Below, one piece after another: positions 35,832 to 44,251 of a stretch of 64,000 bases of DNA. Position 1 is the first letter of the stretch. The number at the start of each line of letters is the position of its first letter. Location of the stretch: positions 372,001 to 436,000 of the forward strand of contig NZ_JAJUXI010000006.1 of assembly GCF_021390515.1 (NCBI RefSeq). The letters are read 5' to 3'. The notes under the pieces were generated by a model that did not search any database, was not told the origin of the DNA, and saw only the letters and a list, made by a program, of their open reading frames with translations. The stretch is from Dyadobacter sp. CY326. GTDB taxonomy: Bacteria > Bacteroidota > Bacteroidia > Cytophagales > Spirosomataceae. The position numbers and the translations under genes are program-made.

Positions 35832-36182
35832 TTGGGAACAATAAGCCTCGAAGGCCTCGAATTTTTCGCTTATCATGGTTACTATCCTGAGGAGCAGAGA
35901 ATTGGCAACAAATACGCATTGGACATTATCATTACCACCGATTTTTTCAAAGCGGCGCAAGAAGATAAGCTCAGCGAAACCGTCAATTACGAAACGATTT
36001 ATCAGATTGTGTCAAAAGTAATGCAAGAGCCAGCTAAGTTGCTGGAACACATTGGCTTCACTGTAATTGAAAAAATAAGAGAACATTACCCGGTTGTGGC
36101 AAATATCCAAGTTCGGGTTTCCAAATTCAACCCACCCGTAGGAGGCGTCTGTACGCGGGCGATGATTACGATGGAAGGTTAA
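35832..36182 (+). CDS. folB: dihydroneopterin aldolase
   Basis: 116 residues. Splits dihydroneopterin in folate synthesis. Begins GTISLEGLEFFAYHGYYPEEQ, with the conserved YHG and, later, ETVNYETIYQIV and the C-terminal RVSKFNPP. The start is TTG 6 bases past the DivIVA stop TAG; no ATG is available and the TTG position fits the family start. The TAG lies in the same frame, so it is coupled to, and only one stop away from fusion with, DivIVA. Confidence 0.92.
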   Translation: MGTISLEGLEFFAYHGYYPEEQRIGNKYALDIIITTDFFKAAQEDKLSETVNYETIYQIVSKVMQEPAKLLEHIGFTVIEKIREHYPVVANIQVRVSKFNPPVGGVCTRAMITMEG

Positions 36183-36215
36183 AAAGAAATCCCGCTTTCG
36201 GCGGGATTTCTTTTT
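36181..36215. terminator. bidirectional terminator
   Basis: A perfect 15-base inverted repeat (36181-36195 and 36201-36215) with a 5-base loop. Its left arm includes the folB stop codon; convergent with the dehydrogenase gene. Confidence 0.92.
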
Positions 36216-36218
36216 ATA

Positions 36219-37430
36219 TCAATATTCGTGAGGCAAGGGAATGTTAATGCGCTCATTCCAGGGCAATCCGTGCTGATTAAGCAGATCCATAAAAGGATCA
36301 GGATTCAATTCTTCAACATTGTAAACGCCCGGCTTCATCCATTCTTCGTTGGTCAGCATCAGCATTGCGCCTATCATAGCCGGAACGCCCGTTGTATAAC
36401 TCACAGCCTGTGCCCGCACCTCGCGATAGCATTCCGCATGATCGCAGTTGTTCCAGACGTAATAGGTTTTTTCTTCACCATTCTCAATGCCTTTAATCTG
36501 GCATCCGATGGAAGTTTGTCCTGAATAATTTTCTCCCAAAGAATCCGGAGCAGGAAGCACAGCTTTCAGAAATTCCAATGGAACAATGTCCATTCCGTTG
36601 AATTTGATCGGCTTAATGCTCGTCATGCCCACATTTTCAAGCACATTTAAATGCGTAATGTAAGCTTGCCCGAATGTCATCCAGAAGCGCGCGCGTTTTA
36701 ATGTAGGGAAGTTTTTTACCAAAGATTCAAGCTCTTCGTGGTAAAGCACATAACTTTCTTTCGGACCAATTCCGGGATAATCGATCGGTTTGTGGATGGA
36801 CATGGCTGGAATTTCAACCCATTCGCCATTTTCCCAGTAACGTCCCGGTTGCGTGATTTCCCGAATGTTGATTTCAGGGTTGAAGTTTGTGGCAAATGCT
36901 TTTCCGTGGTCACCGGCGTTGCAGTCGATGATATCCAGATAATGCATTTCATCGAAATGATGCTTGTTGGCATACGCCGTGTAAACCTGCGTTACACCCG
37001 GGTCGAAGCCGCAGCCCAAAACGGCCATTAAGCCAGCTTCCTTAAATCTTTCCTGATACGCCCATTGCCAGCTATATTCAAATTTGGCAACATCTTTTGG
37101 CTCATAATTGGCTGTGTCCAGATAATGCACCCCGGTTGCCAAACAAGCCTCCATAATCGTCAGATCCTGATATGGCAAGGCGACATTGATGAGCAATTTG
37201 GGCTGAAAACGCTTGATGAGCAGCACTGTTTCTGCAACGATATCAGCATCAACTTGTGCCGTTTCAATGGTCACACCATGCATTTCTTTAATTTCAGCAG
37301 CGATTTTATCGCACTTGGATTTTGTGCGGCTTGCCAGCATGATTTCCGTAAAAACATTGCTATTCAGCGCGCATTTATGGGCAACAACACTTCCAACTCC
37401 ACCTGCACCAATGATCAGAACCTTCGACAT
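36219..37430 (-). CDS. saccharopine dehydrogenase-like (carboxynorspermidine-type) enzyme
   Basis: 403 residues from ATG 37430. The NAD(P)-binding GAGGVGSVVAHKCA motif opens the protein and the family body follows (LGCGFDPGVTQVYTAYA, HPI/GPKESY, CDHAECYREVRAQAVSYTTGVPA). This group includes carboxynorspermidine/carboxyspermidine dehydrogenases of polyamine synthesis, which is the most likely role; true lysine-pathway function is less likely. Same strand as the ebo cluster, 94 bases after eboF; no decarboxylase partner in the window. Confidence 0.82.
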   Translation of the reverse strand: MSKVLIIGAGGVGSVVAHKCALNSNVFTEIMLASRTKSKCDKIAAEIKEMHGVTIETAQVDADIVAETVLLIKRFQPKLLINVALPYQDLTIMEACLATGVHYLDTANYEPKDVAKFEYSWQWAYQERFKEAGLMAVLGCGFDPGVTQVYTAYANKHHFDEMHYLDIIDCNAGDHGKAFATNFNPEINIREITQPGRYWENGEWVEIPAMSIHKPIDYPGIGPKESYVLYHEELESLVKNFPTLKRARFWMTFGQAYITHLNVLENVGMTSIKPIKFNGMDIVPLEFLKAVLPAPDSLGENYSGQTSIGCQIKGIENGEEKTYYVWNNCDHAECYREVRAQAVSYTTGVPAMIGAMLMLTNEEWMKPGVYNVEELNPDPFMDLLNQHGLPWNERINIPLPHEY

Positions 37431-37456
37431 TTTATTTCGTTTGAGCGTGAGAGACA

Positions 37457-37480
37457 TTCCAGGTTTCCAAAACCTTGGAA
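37457..37480 (-). repeat. inverted repeat between eboF and the dehydrogenase gene
   Basis: A 10-base stem with one bulged base (TTCCA-GGTTT with AAACC-TGGAA) and a 3-base loop, 27 bases before the dehydrogenase start. No T-run follows, so it may be an operator rather than a terminator. Confidence 0.4.
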
Positions 37481-37524
37481 GTCTAATCCAATTTTCGGCA
37501 AAGATAGAATGACCGGTTAATTTT

Positions 37525-38889
37525 TCAAGTTAAATGGTTCCAAATCACATCGTAGACATCAACCGCTTCTATTTCAGATTTCTCCAAAGCGGAATCCGTA
37601 ATGCAGATCGGAAAATATTCCTTTGGCACATTCACGCTTCCGTGCGAGCCTTTGACCAATGTTGCATCGAGTGGAATGACATCCATTAAATATCTGAATC
37701 CCATCAGTTTACGTGCTAATTTATAACCGGCGCGAAGCTTAATGAGCGGATTTTTAGGATCCATAAACATTTCCACCGGATCGTAACCCGGCTTGCGGTG
37801 AATGTCGACCAAATGTGCATAATCCGGTGCTTTGGCGTCGTCCAGCCAATAATAATAGGTGAACCAGCTGTCAGGCTTGGCAACCACAACCAGGTCACCG
37901 GCGCGTTCGTGGTCAATGTGATATGCTTTTTGCGCTTCACGATCCAGAATTAGATCAATGCCAGGTTCTTTCTTCAAGGCATTGATAACCTGATCTTTAA
38001 CCGAAGGATCATTCAGGTAAACATGCGCAATCTGGTGATCGGCAGTGGCAAATGCTTTTGAAATTCCGGCATCCAGCAATTCATACCATCTCTCAGTCCG
38101 GACAGAAATAAGGCCTTTATTTCTTAAAATCCGGTTGATATGGATTGGATTGCTGACCGGATTAATGCCATATTCCGAAAGCAGAATGATCTTCGCATTG
38201 CGTGCTTCGTAAAACTGAACCAATTCTGCAACTACGTCATCAATCTCTTTCAATTCATTGCTGATCTTTGAAAAATCCGGCCCGAATTTTTGCAGACAAT
38301 AATCCAAATGTGGCAGATAAATTAATGTCAATGTTGGGTTATGCTTTTTTTCAACCCACATGGACGAATCTGCAATCCATTTGGTAGACTTAATGTTCGC
38401 ATTTGGACCCCAGAAATTGAAAAGCGGAAACTGACCCAAATCTTTTTGCAATTCATCGCGCATTTCGGGCGGATAGGCGTAACAATCAGGCGCTTTCACG
38501 CCATCTGCGTGATATTGCGGGCGCGGCGTTACAGAGAAATCGGCAGTGGAATACATGTTATACCACCAAAACATTTTCGCGCAAGTGAATGTTGGGTCCA
38601 GCTTTTTGGCCGCATCCCAGATTTTATCCCCCTTAACGAGCTTGTTCGATTGTTTCCAGAACTTAATTTCCGAATCTTCGCGATCGTACCAGCCATTGCC
38701 AACGATCCCGTTTTCGGCAGGCCATTTTCCGGTGATATAAGTGCTTTGTGACGTTGTAGTTACAGCAGGAAGAACAGGCTTAATAGGTGTTAAATGTCTG
38801 TCTTTTAAATACTTGGCAAGAAAAGGCGTATGCTCGCCGATCAGGTTTGCGCTTAAACCTACGATGTCAATAACGACTGTTTTATTCAT
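37525..38889 (-). CDS. eboF: EboF: alkaline-phosphatase-family nucleotide pyrophosphatase/phosphodiesterase
   Basis: 454 residues. The PAVTTTSQSTYITG motif (41-54) carries the catalytic Thr and first metal site of nucleotide pyrophosphatase/phosphodiesterase enzymes. Further blocks (WHNMYS-type and LPHLDYCLQKFGP, ATADHQIAHVYL, RAGDLVVVA) complete the fold. No signal peptide. Last gene of the ebo cluster, its start overlapping eboE by 8 bases. It may remove or transfer a phosphate-containing group from the handled metabolite; that is inference from its family. Confidence 0.88.
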   Translation of the reverse strand: MNKTVVIDIVGLSANLIGEHTPFLAKYLKDRHLTPIKPVLPAVTTTSQSTYITGKWPAENGIVGNGWYDREDSEIKFWKQSNKLVKGDKIWDAAKKLDPTFTCAKMFWWYNMYSTADFSVTPRPQYHADGVKAPDCYAYPPEMRDELQKDLGQFPLFNFWGPNANIKSTKWIADSSMWVEKKHNPTLTLIYLPHLDYCLQKFGPDFSKISNELKEIDDVVAELVQFYEARNAKIILLSEYGINPVSNPIHINRILRNKGLISVRTERWYELLDAGISKAFATADHQIAHVYLNDPSVKDQVINALKKEPGIDLILDREAQKAYHIDHERAGDLVVVAKPDSWFTYYYWLDDAKAPDYAHLVDIHRKPGYDPVEMFMDPKNPLIKLRAGYKLARKLMGFRYLMDVIPLDATLVKGSHGSVNVPKEYFPICITDSALEKSEIEAVDVYDVIWNHLT

Positions 38890-40084
38890 AACTGAGTATT
38901 TTCTTCACCCATTCAATTTCACGAACGATCGAGTCGCCGATGGGTTTCTGCATGTCTTCGGGCAAAACGCCCCAGGTGTAGGTTTCCACTTCCAAAAATG
39001 CCGAAAACGGCTTTTGCTTGTGAATAGCAAGGGTTTTAATAATATCACCCTGCGTCGATTCCAGCACGCCGTAAGAATGGATAAAAAGCGGAACGTGGAA
39101 ATGCACGCGCCATTCTTTTTGTTTGTCATTCCAAGCCGTCAACGCTTCTTTCAGATCAGGATAATGTGACTTGGTGTCGTCCTCATTCAATGCCACAACC
39201 TGATGCAAATACACAGGCTCATCGAATGTCTCGATCGCTTTCAGCTTAATTTCCCGCTCATTTGAAAAATTTACTTTCAGCGCAGAACTAACCTGAATCC
39301 TGCCGACCTGAATGCCGACTTCTTCAAGTGAATCCAGAATTTCCTGCGGATTTTCGTAACCAACCGCCGCATGGCAAATGTCATAACAAAGCTGAATGTG
39401 CTTTAAAATCGTTGCTTTGGCTTGTTCCTCAGTAACACCGTATTTTTGTAATAAATAAGCTGTTCCTCTTGGCAAAAGCACATCGCGATACCATTTCACG
39501 AAATCAACTGCATTGTCCAGAATGCCATCAGGCTCGGGTTCAATGTCAAGGTGAAGCAGCTTGCCTGTTTCCTTTTCAATTTTGATCAATTCGTCCAGCA
39601 GCTGCAAAACGTGATCTGTGGCTTGCTCCGTAGCATTAATATTTTCTTCCATCGTTGTCCACCACAAACGATAAGAGAGCGGCGGCGTGGAAACGCCTCC
39701 GTGCATACCTTCGGGAAGGAGTTCGGCCAGAATGTTGACAAGGCGGATCGTGTAATCAAGTCGGTCCGTGGTTGTCCAGTCGGGCGCGTGCACGTCGTCT
39801 TTCACGACTGTGTTATGAAAACCGCCATAAGGAAAGCCATTGATCACAAAAACGTAAACGTCCTGCTCTTTCAACCAGTTTTTGAATTCCTGCAAAACTT
39901 CCGGCTTACTCAATTCAATCGACGCCTCATTGGCAACACGAAGGCCTAACCCGAATGATTGACCCGGCGCAAGCTGCTGTCTGATATAGGGAATGTTATC
40001 CCGAAGAGACTGGAAATGGTCAGCCCATTTTTCGCCAGGATGAATATTGCTGCAATAGGTCAGATGTCCGTAAGGCGTAATCAT
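38882..40084 (-). CDS. eboE: EboE: TIM-barrel metabolite traffic protein
   Basis: 400 residues, a xylose isomerase-like TIM barrel. The start MITPYGHLTYCSNIHPGEKW and LAPGQSFGLGLRVAN, INGFPYGGFH, DIEPEPDGIL and CYDICHAAVGYE segments are the hallmarks of EboE. Cytoplasmic. Start overlaps the eboD stop (ATGA). In the scytonemin-producing cyanobacteria, Ebo proteins are needed to move a precursor to the periplasm; the reaction of EboE itself is unknown. Confidence 0.92.
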   Translation of the reverse strand: MITPYGHLTYCSNIHPGEKWADHFQSLRDNIPYIRQQLAPGQSFGLGLRVANEASIELSKPEVLQEFKNWLKEQDVYVFVINGFPYGGFHNTVVKDDVHAPDWTTTDRLDYTIRLVNILAELLPEGMHGGVSTPPLSYRLWWTTMEENINATEQATDHVLQLLDELIKIEKETGKLLHLDIEPEPDGILDNAVDFVKWYRDVLLPRGTAYLLQKYGVTEEQAKATILKHIQLCYDICHAAVGYENPQEILDSLEEVGIQVGRIQVSSALKVNFSNEREIKLKAIETFDEPVYLHQVVALNEDDTKSHYPDLKEALTAWNDKQKEWRVHFHVPLFIHSYGVLESTQGDIIKTLAIHKQKPFSAFLEVETYTWGVLPEDMQKPIGDSIVREIEWVKKILSYE

Positions 40085-41256
40085 AATGCATGAATTATTT
40101 TTGTTCCTTCCAGATAATCAACGGATTGTGCGATGATATCGGCGTCTAGCTCGTGCACTTCTATGCCTTTTCCAATTTTTTCCAAAAGCATAATGGTAAG
40201 CCTTCCGCCCAAATGTTCGCGGAATTCATTCAAGCCATTACGAAGATTGATTTTATCGTTTTCAGATAATTTCGGGTGAAAAAGGTCAAAGCCTAATTTT
40301 CCCAAAACGTCCAAAATACGGCTTAAATCTTGGTCTGCAAGTTGCCCGATCTTATTGGCATAAACACAATCCAGCGCAATGCCTATCGCCACAGCCTCGC
40401 CATGGCGAACCTGAAAGCCAGTTAAAAATTCAAGCTTATGCGCTGCCCAGTGCCCAAAATCCAAAGGTCTGGATGAACCAAATTCGAATGGATCGCCGCC
40501 AGCAATGTGGTCTGTATGCATCTCTGCGCAACGGTGAATCAGATAGGCCATGGCTTCTTCGTCCCGGTTTACCAATGCAGCAGTATGCTCCTCAATCCAC
40601 TCAAAAAACGATGCATCTTTAATCAAAGCCACTTTTATCGCTTCCGAAACGCCTCCACGCCAATCGCGGTCATCCAATGTTCTGAGCAGAGTAAGATCAT
40701 TGAACACGGCAACAGGAGGCGCAAATGTTCCGAGAAAGTTCTTCTTTCCGCGGAAGTTAATGCTGTTTTTCACGCCAACGCCGGAGTCATTTTGTGATAA
40801 AACCGTTGTCGGAATGCGGATCAGTTTAATGCCTCTGTGTGAAACAGCCGCAGCATAACCGACCAAATCCAGCACCGCACCGCCGCCTATGCCAATGATA
40901 AACGAATGTCTGTCAATGCCGTAAGTGTCCACTGCTTCCACGAGACTATCAAAAAGCGCAGGATCATTTTTACAAGCTTCACCGCCCGGAACAATGATAA
41001 TTTCCGGTGCAAGCTGGATATGAGAAACTGATGCAGTAAAATAGGACTGGATCTGATTGGATAAATCAGAATGATAATTAGCAAACCCCGCATCCACAAT
41101 GACCAAAGCCTTACGTTGAAAGCCTTGTTCAGTATATTGTTTAAAAAAATCTTGTAAAGAAGGGTTTTTTATATCAAATAAATTTTCGGTAAAGAACACG
41201 GAGTAATTGTATTCTACCTGGAAACGCTGTTGTATGGTTTGCATTGAAATCGACAT
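40081..41256 (-). CDS. eboD: EboD: dehydroquinate-synthase-like sugar phosphate cyclase
   Basis: 391 residues. Belongs to the sugar phosphate cyclase family: GGEACKND (91-98), IGIGGGAVLDLVGY (121-134) and HGEAVAIG near the end. The typical DHQS signature DSSVGGKTGIN is instead DSGVGVKNSIN (157-167), and the zinc site region GHTFGHAIE reads GHWAAHKLE. It is therefore likely a different cyclase, or a non-shikimate branch, rather than AroB. It follows eboC by 28 bases and overlaps eboE. Confidence 0.92.
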   Translation of the reverse strand: MSISMQTIQQRFQVEYNYSVFFTENLFDIKNPSLQDFFKQYTEQGFQRKALVIVDAGFANYHSDLSNQIQSYFTASVSHIQLAPEIIIVPGGEACKNDPALFDSLVEAVDTYGIDRHSFIIGIGGGAVLDLVGYAAAVSHRGIKLIRIPTTVLSQNDSGVGVKNSINFRGKKNFLGTFAPPVAVFNDLTLLRTLDDRDWRGGVSEAIKVALIKDASFFEWIEEHTAALVNRDEEAMAYLIHRCAEMHTDHIAGGDPFEFGSSRPLDFGHWAAHKLEFLTGFQVRHGEAVAIGIALDCVYANKIGQLADQDLSRILDVLGKLGFDLFHPKLSENDKINLRNGLNEFREHLGGRLTIMLLEKIGKGIEVHELDADIIAQSVDYLEGTKIIHAL

Positions 41257-41284
41257 TGAACACGCAAAAAAGAAATTTTTAACA

Positions 41285-42154
41285 CTAAGTTACCGCAAAA
41301 ACTTTTGCCAAGAGCATCGACAAAGGCAATAACGCCAAAACCACCAATGCCAAAGGCCATAACCCGAAAGCAACGCACCAGGAAGCATTCATCACGATCA
41401 GCGAAATGACGCCCGCCTTCACCGCCTTGCCAATCATCGGCCCGACCGGATTCTGCATTGCATTCCATAATGGCCTGAAAATGAGCCAGGCGTGTAACAA
41501 AACAAATGGCAATGTATAAAGCAGGTTTCCATGCTCATTAGCAAGCCTAACTTGCGCAAAGATGACAACCAGGTAAAGCAGCGCCGCAATATAAAGCGTT
41601 GTTTTCTTCCCGCCGTGCACTTCATCCTGGCTTATTAATGTGATCGCACCAATATAAAGAATGGGAAACAGAGCAATCCAAGCCCATTGTTGGAGTGATT
41701 CGGGAAGCACGCTCATGCCGAGAATGAGATTTCCCCCGCGGCACATGCCCATGGCTAGCGGGCCAAGAATGCGGCTATGTTTTGCAAATCGGTTATATAA
41801 AACGGTTAGCATGGCGACGATAATCGCGATCATTCCGCTTAAAGCACTAAACATTGTGGCTGCCAGAATGCCCAGGAATAGCAGCGAAATGCCCAGCATT
41901 GTCGCTGACCTTAATGGCACTTTTCCACTCGGAATTGGACGTTCGGGTCGTTCAATGGCGTCGAGTTTGGCGTCGAAAACGTCGTTCATGACCACGCCGC
42001 CGCCGTATAAACCTAATGTAGAGACGAGCAGAAGGGCAGGACTGTAATCCGAAAAGGTAAATTGTACAATGGCCATTCCCGCAAGAATATCAGTGAATGC
42101 GGTGACAACATTGGCAGGACGTGTTAGCTGCAGATAAGGTTTTAAGATGCTCAC
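41285..42154 (-). CDS. eboC: EboC: UbiA-like membrane prenyltransferase
   Basis: 289 residues, about nine transmembrane helices. The first Asp-rich motif of UbiA enzymes, NDVFDAKLD (57-65), and a second DEVHGGKKTT block are present, so a polyprenyl diphosphate could be bound. The start is GTG at 42154 with no upstream ATG; it begins 1 base after eboB stops. It would attach a lipid to the metabolite or serve as its membrane carrier; the acceptor is unknown. Confidence 0.9.
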   Translation of the reverse strand: MSILKPYLQLTRPANVVTAFTDILAGMAIVQFTFSDYSPALLLVSTLGLYGGGVVMNDVFDAKLDAIERPERPIPSGKVPLRSATMLGISLLFLGILAATMFSALSGMIAIIVAMLTVLYNRFAKHSRILGPLAMGMCRGGNLILGMSVLPESLQQWAWIALFPILYIGAITLISQDEVHGGKKTTLYIAALLYLVVIFAQVRLANEHGNLLYTLPFVLLHAWLIFRPLWNAMQNPVGPMIGKAVKAGVISLIVMNASWCVAFGLWPLALVVLALLPLSMLLAKVFAVT

Positions 42155-42155
42155 T

Positions 42156-43184
42156 TTATTGAATTACTAATGAATCTTTGGCAGGCGAAGGTTGCTGTCC
42201 GCCTCTCAGAATGCTGTTTCCATGAAACTTTTCCGTGTGATCAATCGCATAACCCGATTCAAAATCAGAAACATCAATCTGCCCGCTTTTACCAAAAGCA
42301 TCAATCGCATTTTGATAGGTTACCATGCGGATGGTTTCGTCTGAAATGCCCCGCATTTTCATCAATGCAGCGGTTTTTGGAATCGCTAGCGGATCGGAAA
42401 TGCCCCAGTCAGCAGCGGAATTGACCATAATGCGTTCGGGGCCATATTGTTCCACCACTTTTACCATGCGCTCATTGCCCATTTTGGTAAAAGGATAAAT
42501 CGTGAAAGCCGCCCAAAAACCCTTGTCCAAAACACTTTTGACCGTTTCTTCATTATTATGATCCACAATTACCCACGAAGGATCAATGCCATGTTCCAGC
42601 GCAATGGCCATGCTGCGCTCCGTTCCTTTTTTCTTGTCGCGGTGCGGCGTGTGGATCTGCACAGGAAGCTTGGCAGACTTAGCAAGTTCGAGCTGTAATC
42701 TGTAATATTTTTCTTCCGCAGGCGTCTGATCATCAAAACCAATTTCGCCTACGCCCACAACGCCTTCTTTATAAATATACAATGGCAAAATCTCCATAAC
42801 CTGCTCAGCAAGCGCCTCATTATTGGCCTCGCGGGAGTTGAGTCCCATAGTGCAATAATGTTTAATGCCAAATTGCGAAGAGCGGAATCTTTCCCAACCC
42901 ACCAGGCTGCTGTAATAATCTTTGAAGCTCGAAAGTCCCGTTCGCGGCTGTCCAACCCAGAAAGAAGGCTCGATCAAAGCCACAATTCCGGCTTGATGCA
43001 TGGCCTGATAATCGTCCGTGGTGCGGGAAACCATGTGGATATGCGGGTCAAAAAAGCGCATTCCTTTGATCAGGTCTTTATAGTCGTTCCACGCAATGTC
43101 GCGGTGCGCAGGCGCGGCGACTGTCTCTTCGCTGTCTTCAAAATGCGAAGGATTTGTTGCTATATCATTATTATTCAAGCACAT
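42156..43184 (-). CDS. eboB: EboB: TatD-family metal-dependent hydrolase
   Basis: 342 residues, amidohydrolase barrel. The HxH metal pair (H48, H50 in DPHIHM), VGEIGFDDQTP (Glu), VQIHTPH and VIVDHNNE (His) and a late NSAADWGI Asp give a complete metal site. An N-terminal extension of about 40 residues precedes the barrel. TatD enzymes hydrolyse nucleic acids or cyclic substrates; here it is expected to act on the ebo metabolite. Follows eboA by 12 bases. Confidence 0.9.
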   Translation of the reverse strand: MCLNNNDIATNPSHFEDSEETVAAPAHRDIAWNDYKDLIKGMRFFDPHIHMVSRTTDDYQAMHQAGIVALIEPSFWVGQPRTGLSSFKDYYSSLVGWERFRSSQFGIKHYCTMGLNSREANNEALAEQVMEILPLYIYKEGVVGVGEIGFDDQTPAEEKYYRLQLELAKSAKLPVQIHTPHRDKKKGTERSMAIALEHGIDPSWVIVDHNNEETVKSVLDKGFWAAFTIYPFTKMGNERMVKVVEQYGPERIMVNSAADWGISDPLAIPKTAALMKMRGISDETIRMVTYQNAIDAFGKSGQIDVSDFESGYAIDHTEKFHGNSILRGGQQPSPAKDSLVIQ

Positions 43185-43196
43185 AAGGTTCAGGTG

Positions 43197-44045
43197 TCAA
43201 TGTTCAAGGTCAGCCCAGGTCAACGCGCCCGACTTAACCGCTTTTTCAAGATCAGTGTATTTAGCCAAAAGATATTGGGCCGCTGGAAATGACGAATCAT
43301 TGCATGCGAGCGCGGCTGCCTTTTTGTCTTCATCTTTCTCAGAATCAAACAAATGCTGAATGTCGGGCATTAATGTCTGGTTGAAAAATTTGCCAGCCAA
43401 TCGCCAAACCTGCGCCGGAACGCTTCTCCCCGCTGCCCAGCGCTCGTGCGCAAAGTCAGAAAGTGTAAATGCAAGTTTTTCGTTCGCCCGAATTTCCAAT
43501 CCCTCTATGAAATGGATGGGCTTATCATTAAATATTGTTTTTAAAACCAGCTGATTCCAAGCCAGTTCGCTAAAATGTTTCGCGGGGTAAGGGTTATGCA
43601 ATGCGATGGCGTCAAAAACAAAACCCATATTGGAACGAACCGCGTCCGTGGCCCGAAAAAGCCATTGATCCGGGTAAGACAGCACGGGCAATGCAGCGTA
43701 AAGCGCCACCAGTTCATTCATTTCAGCCGTATCGAAGAGCGTTTCGATGTTCTTGACATATTCCTCTTTATCAGAAGCATCCAGATTCGTCAAAAACCAA
43801 ACGCGTGCAAGTCTCACAAGCGACCAGCCGTCCACAGAAAATCCGGAAATTTCTGCATTAAGCGCCCATTTTTGGTCTTTATCCAGTGCAATTATTTTTT
43901 TTGAGAGAAACCTGGGAGCGGCAACAAATGCGGTCATCAAATCCATGGGACTTGCAGCGGCGCGGCTTTGTAACCAGTCGGCCTCCGGTCCCGAAGTGTT
44001 GAGGTCCAGTATTTCCCAAAGCTTTTGTTTAATGATGTCGGGCAT
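43197..44045 (-). CDS. eboA: EboA domain protein
   Basis: 282 residues, no signal peptide, mainly helical. Shows the EboA pattern, including ALYAALPVLSYPDQW, ALHNPYPAKHFSELAWNQLVLKTIF and the final RWAAGR-containing segment. No enzyme family is recognisable. First gene of the six-gene cluster eboA-F (37525-44045, minus strand). Its role is unknown, probably supporting transport or binding of the metabolite. Confidence 0.9.
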   Translation of the reverse strand: MPDIIKQKLWEILDLNTSGPEADWLQSRAAASPMDLMTAFVAAPRFLSKKIIALDKDQKWALNAEISGFSVDGWSLVRLARVWFLTNLDASDKEEYVKNIETLFDTAEMNELVALYAALPVLSYPDQWLFRATDAVRSNMGFVFDAIALHNPYPAKHFSELAWNQLVLKTIFNDKPIHFIEGLEIRANEKLAFTLSDFAHERWAAGRSVPAQVWRLAGKFFNQTLMPDIQHLFDSEKDEDKKAAALACNDSSFPAAQYLLAKYTDLEKAVKSGALTWADLEH

Positions 44046-44064
44046 AACGAAGCAATGTAATTCT

Positions 44065-44093
44065 GATTTACGAAGGTTTTGGCCTTGTAAATC
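44065..44093 (-). promoter_or_regulatory. inverted repeat upstream of eboA, possible operator or leader hairpin
   Basis: GATTTAC with one bulged G then AAGG, a 6-base loop, CCTT then GTAAATC: 11 pairs, 20 bases before the eboA start. No U-tract follows on the minus strand, so it is not a clear terminator for the upstream mgtC-like gene. Confidence 0.45.
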
Positions 44094-44251
44094 ATGCTAG
44101 AATGTGGGTTGATTTATTTATAAAGTATTTTTTAAATATAAAGTTTCCCTTATTGTTGTTATAACGCATTCCCGGCTAGAAAAGGCGCATGTTTAAGGAT
44201 CTCACACCTGTTTTTAATGAAAATCTAATCTGCTTTAAATGTCCCATCGGG

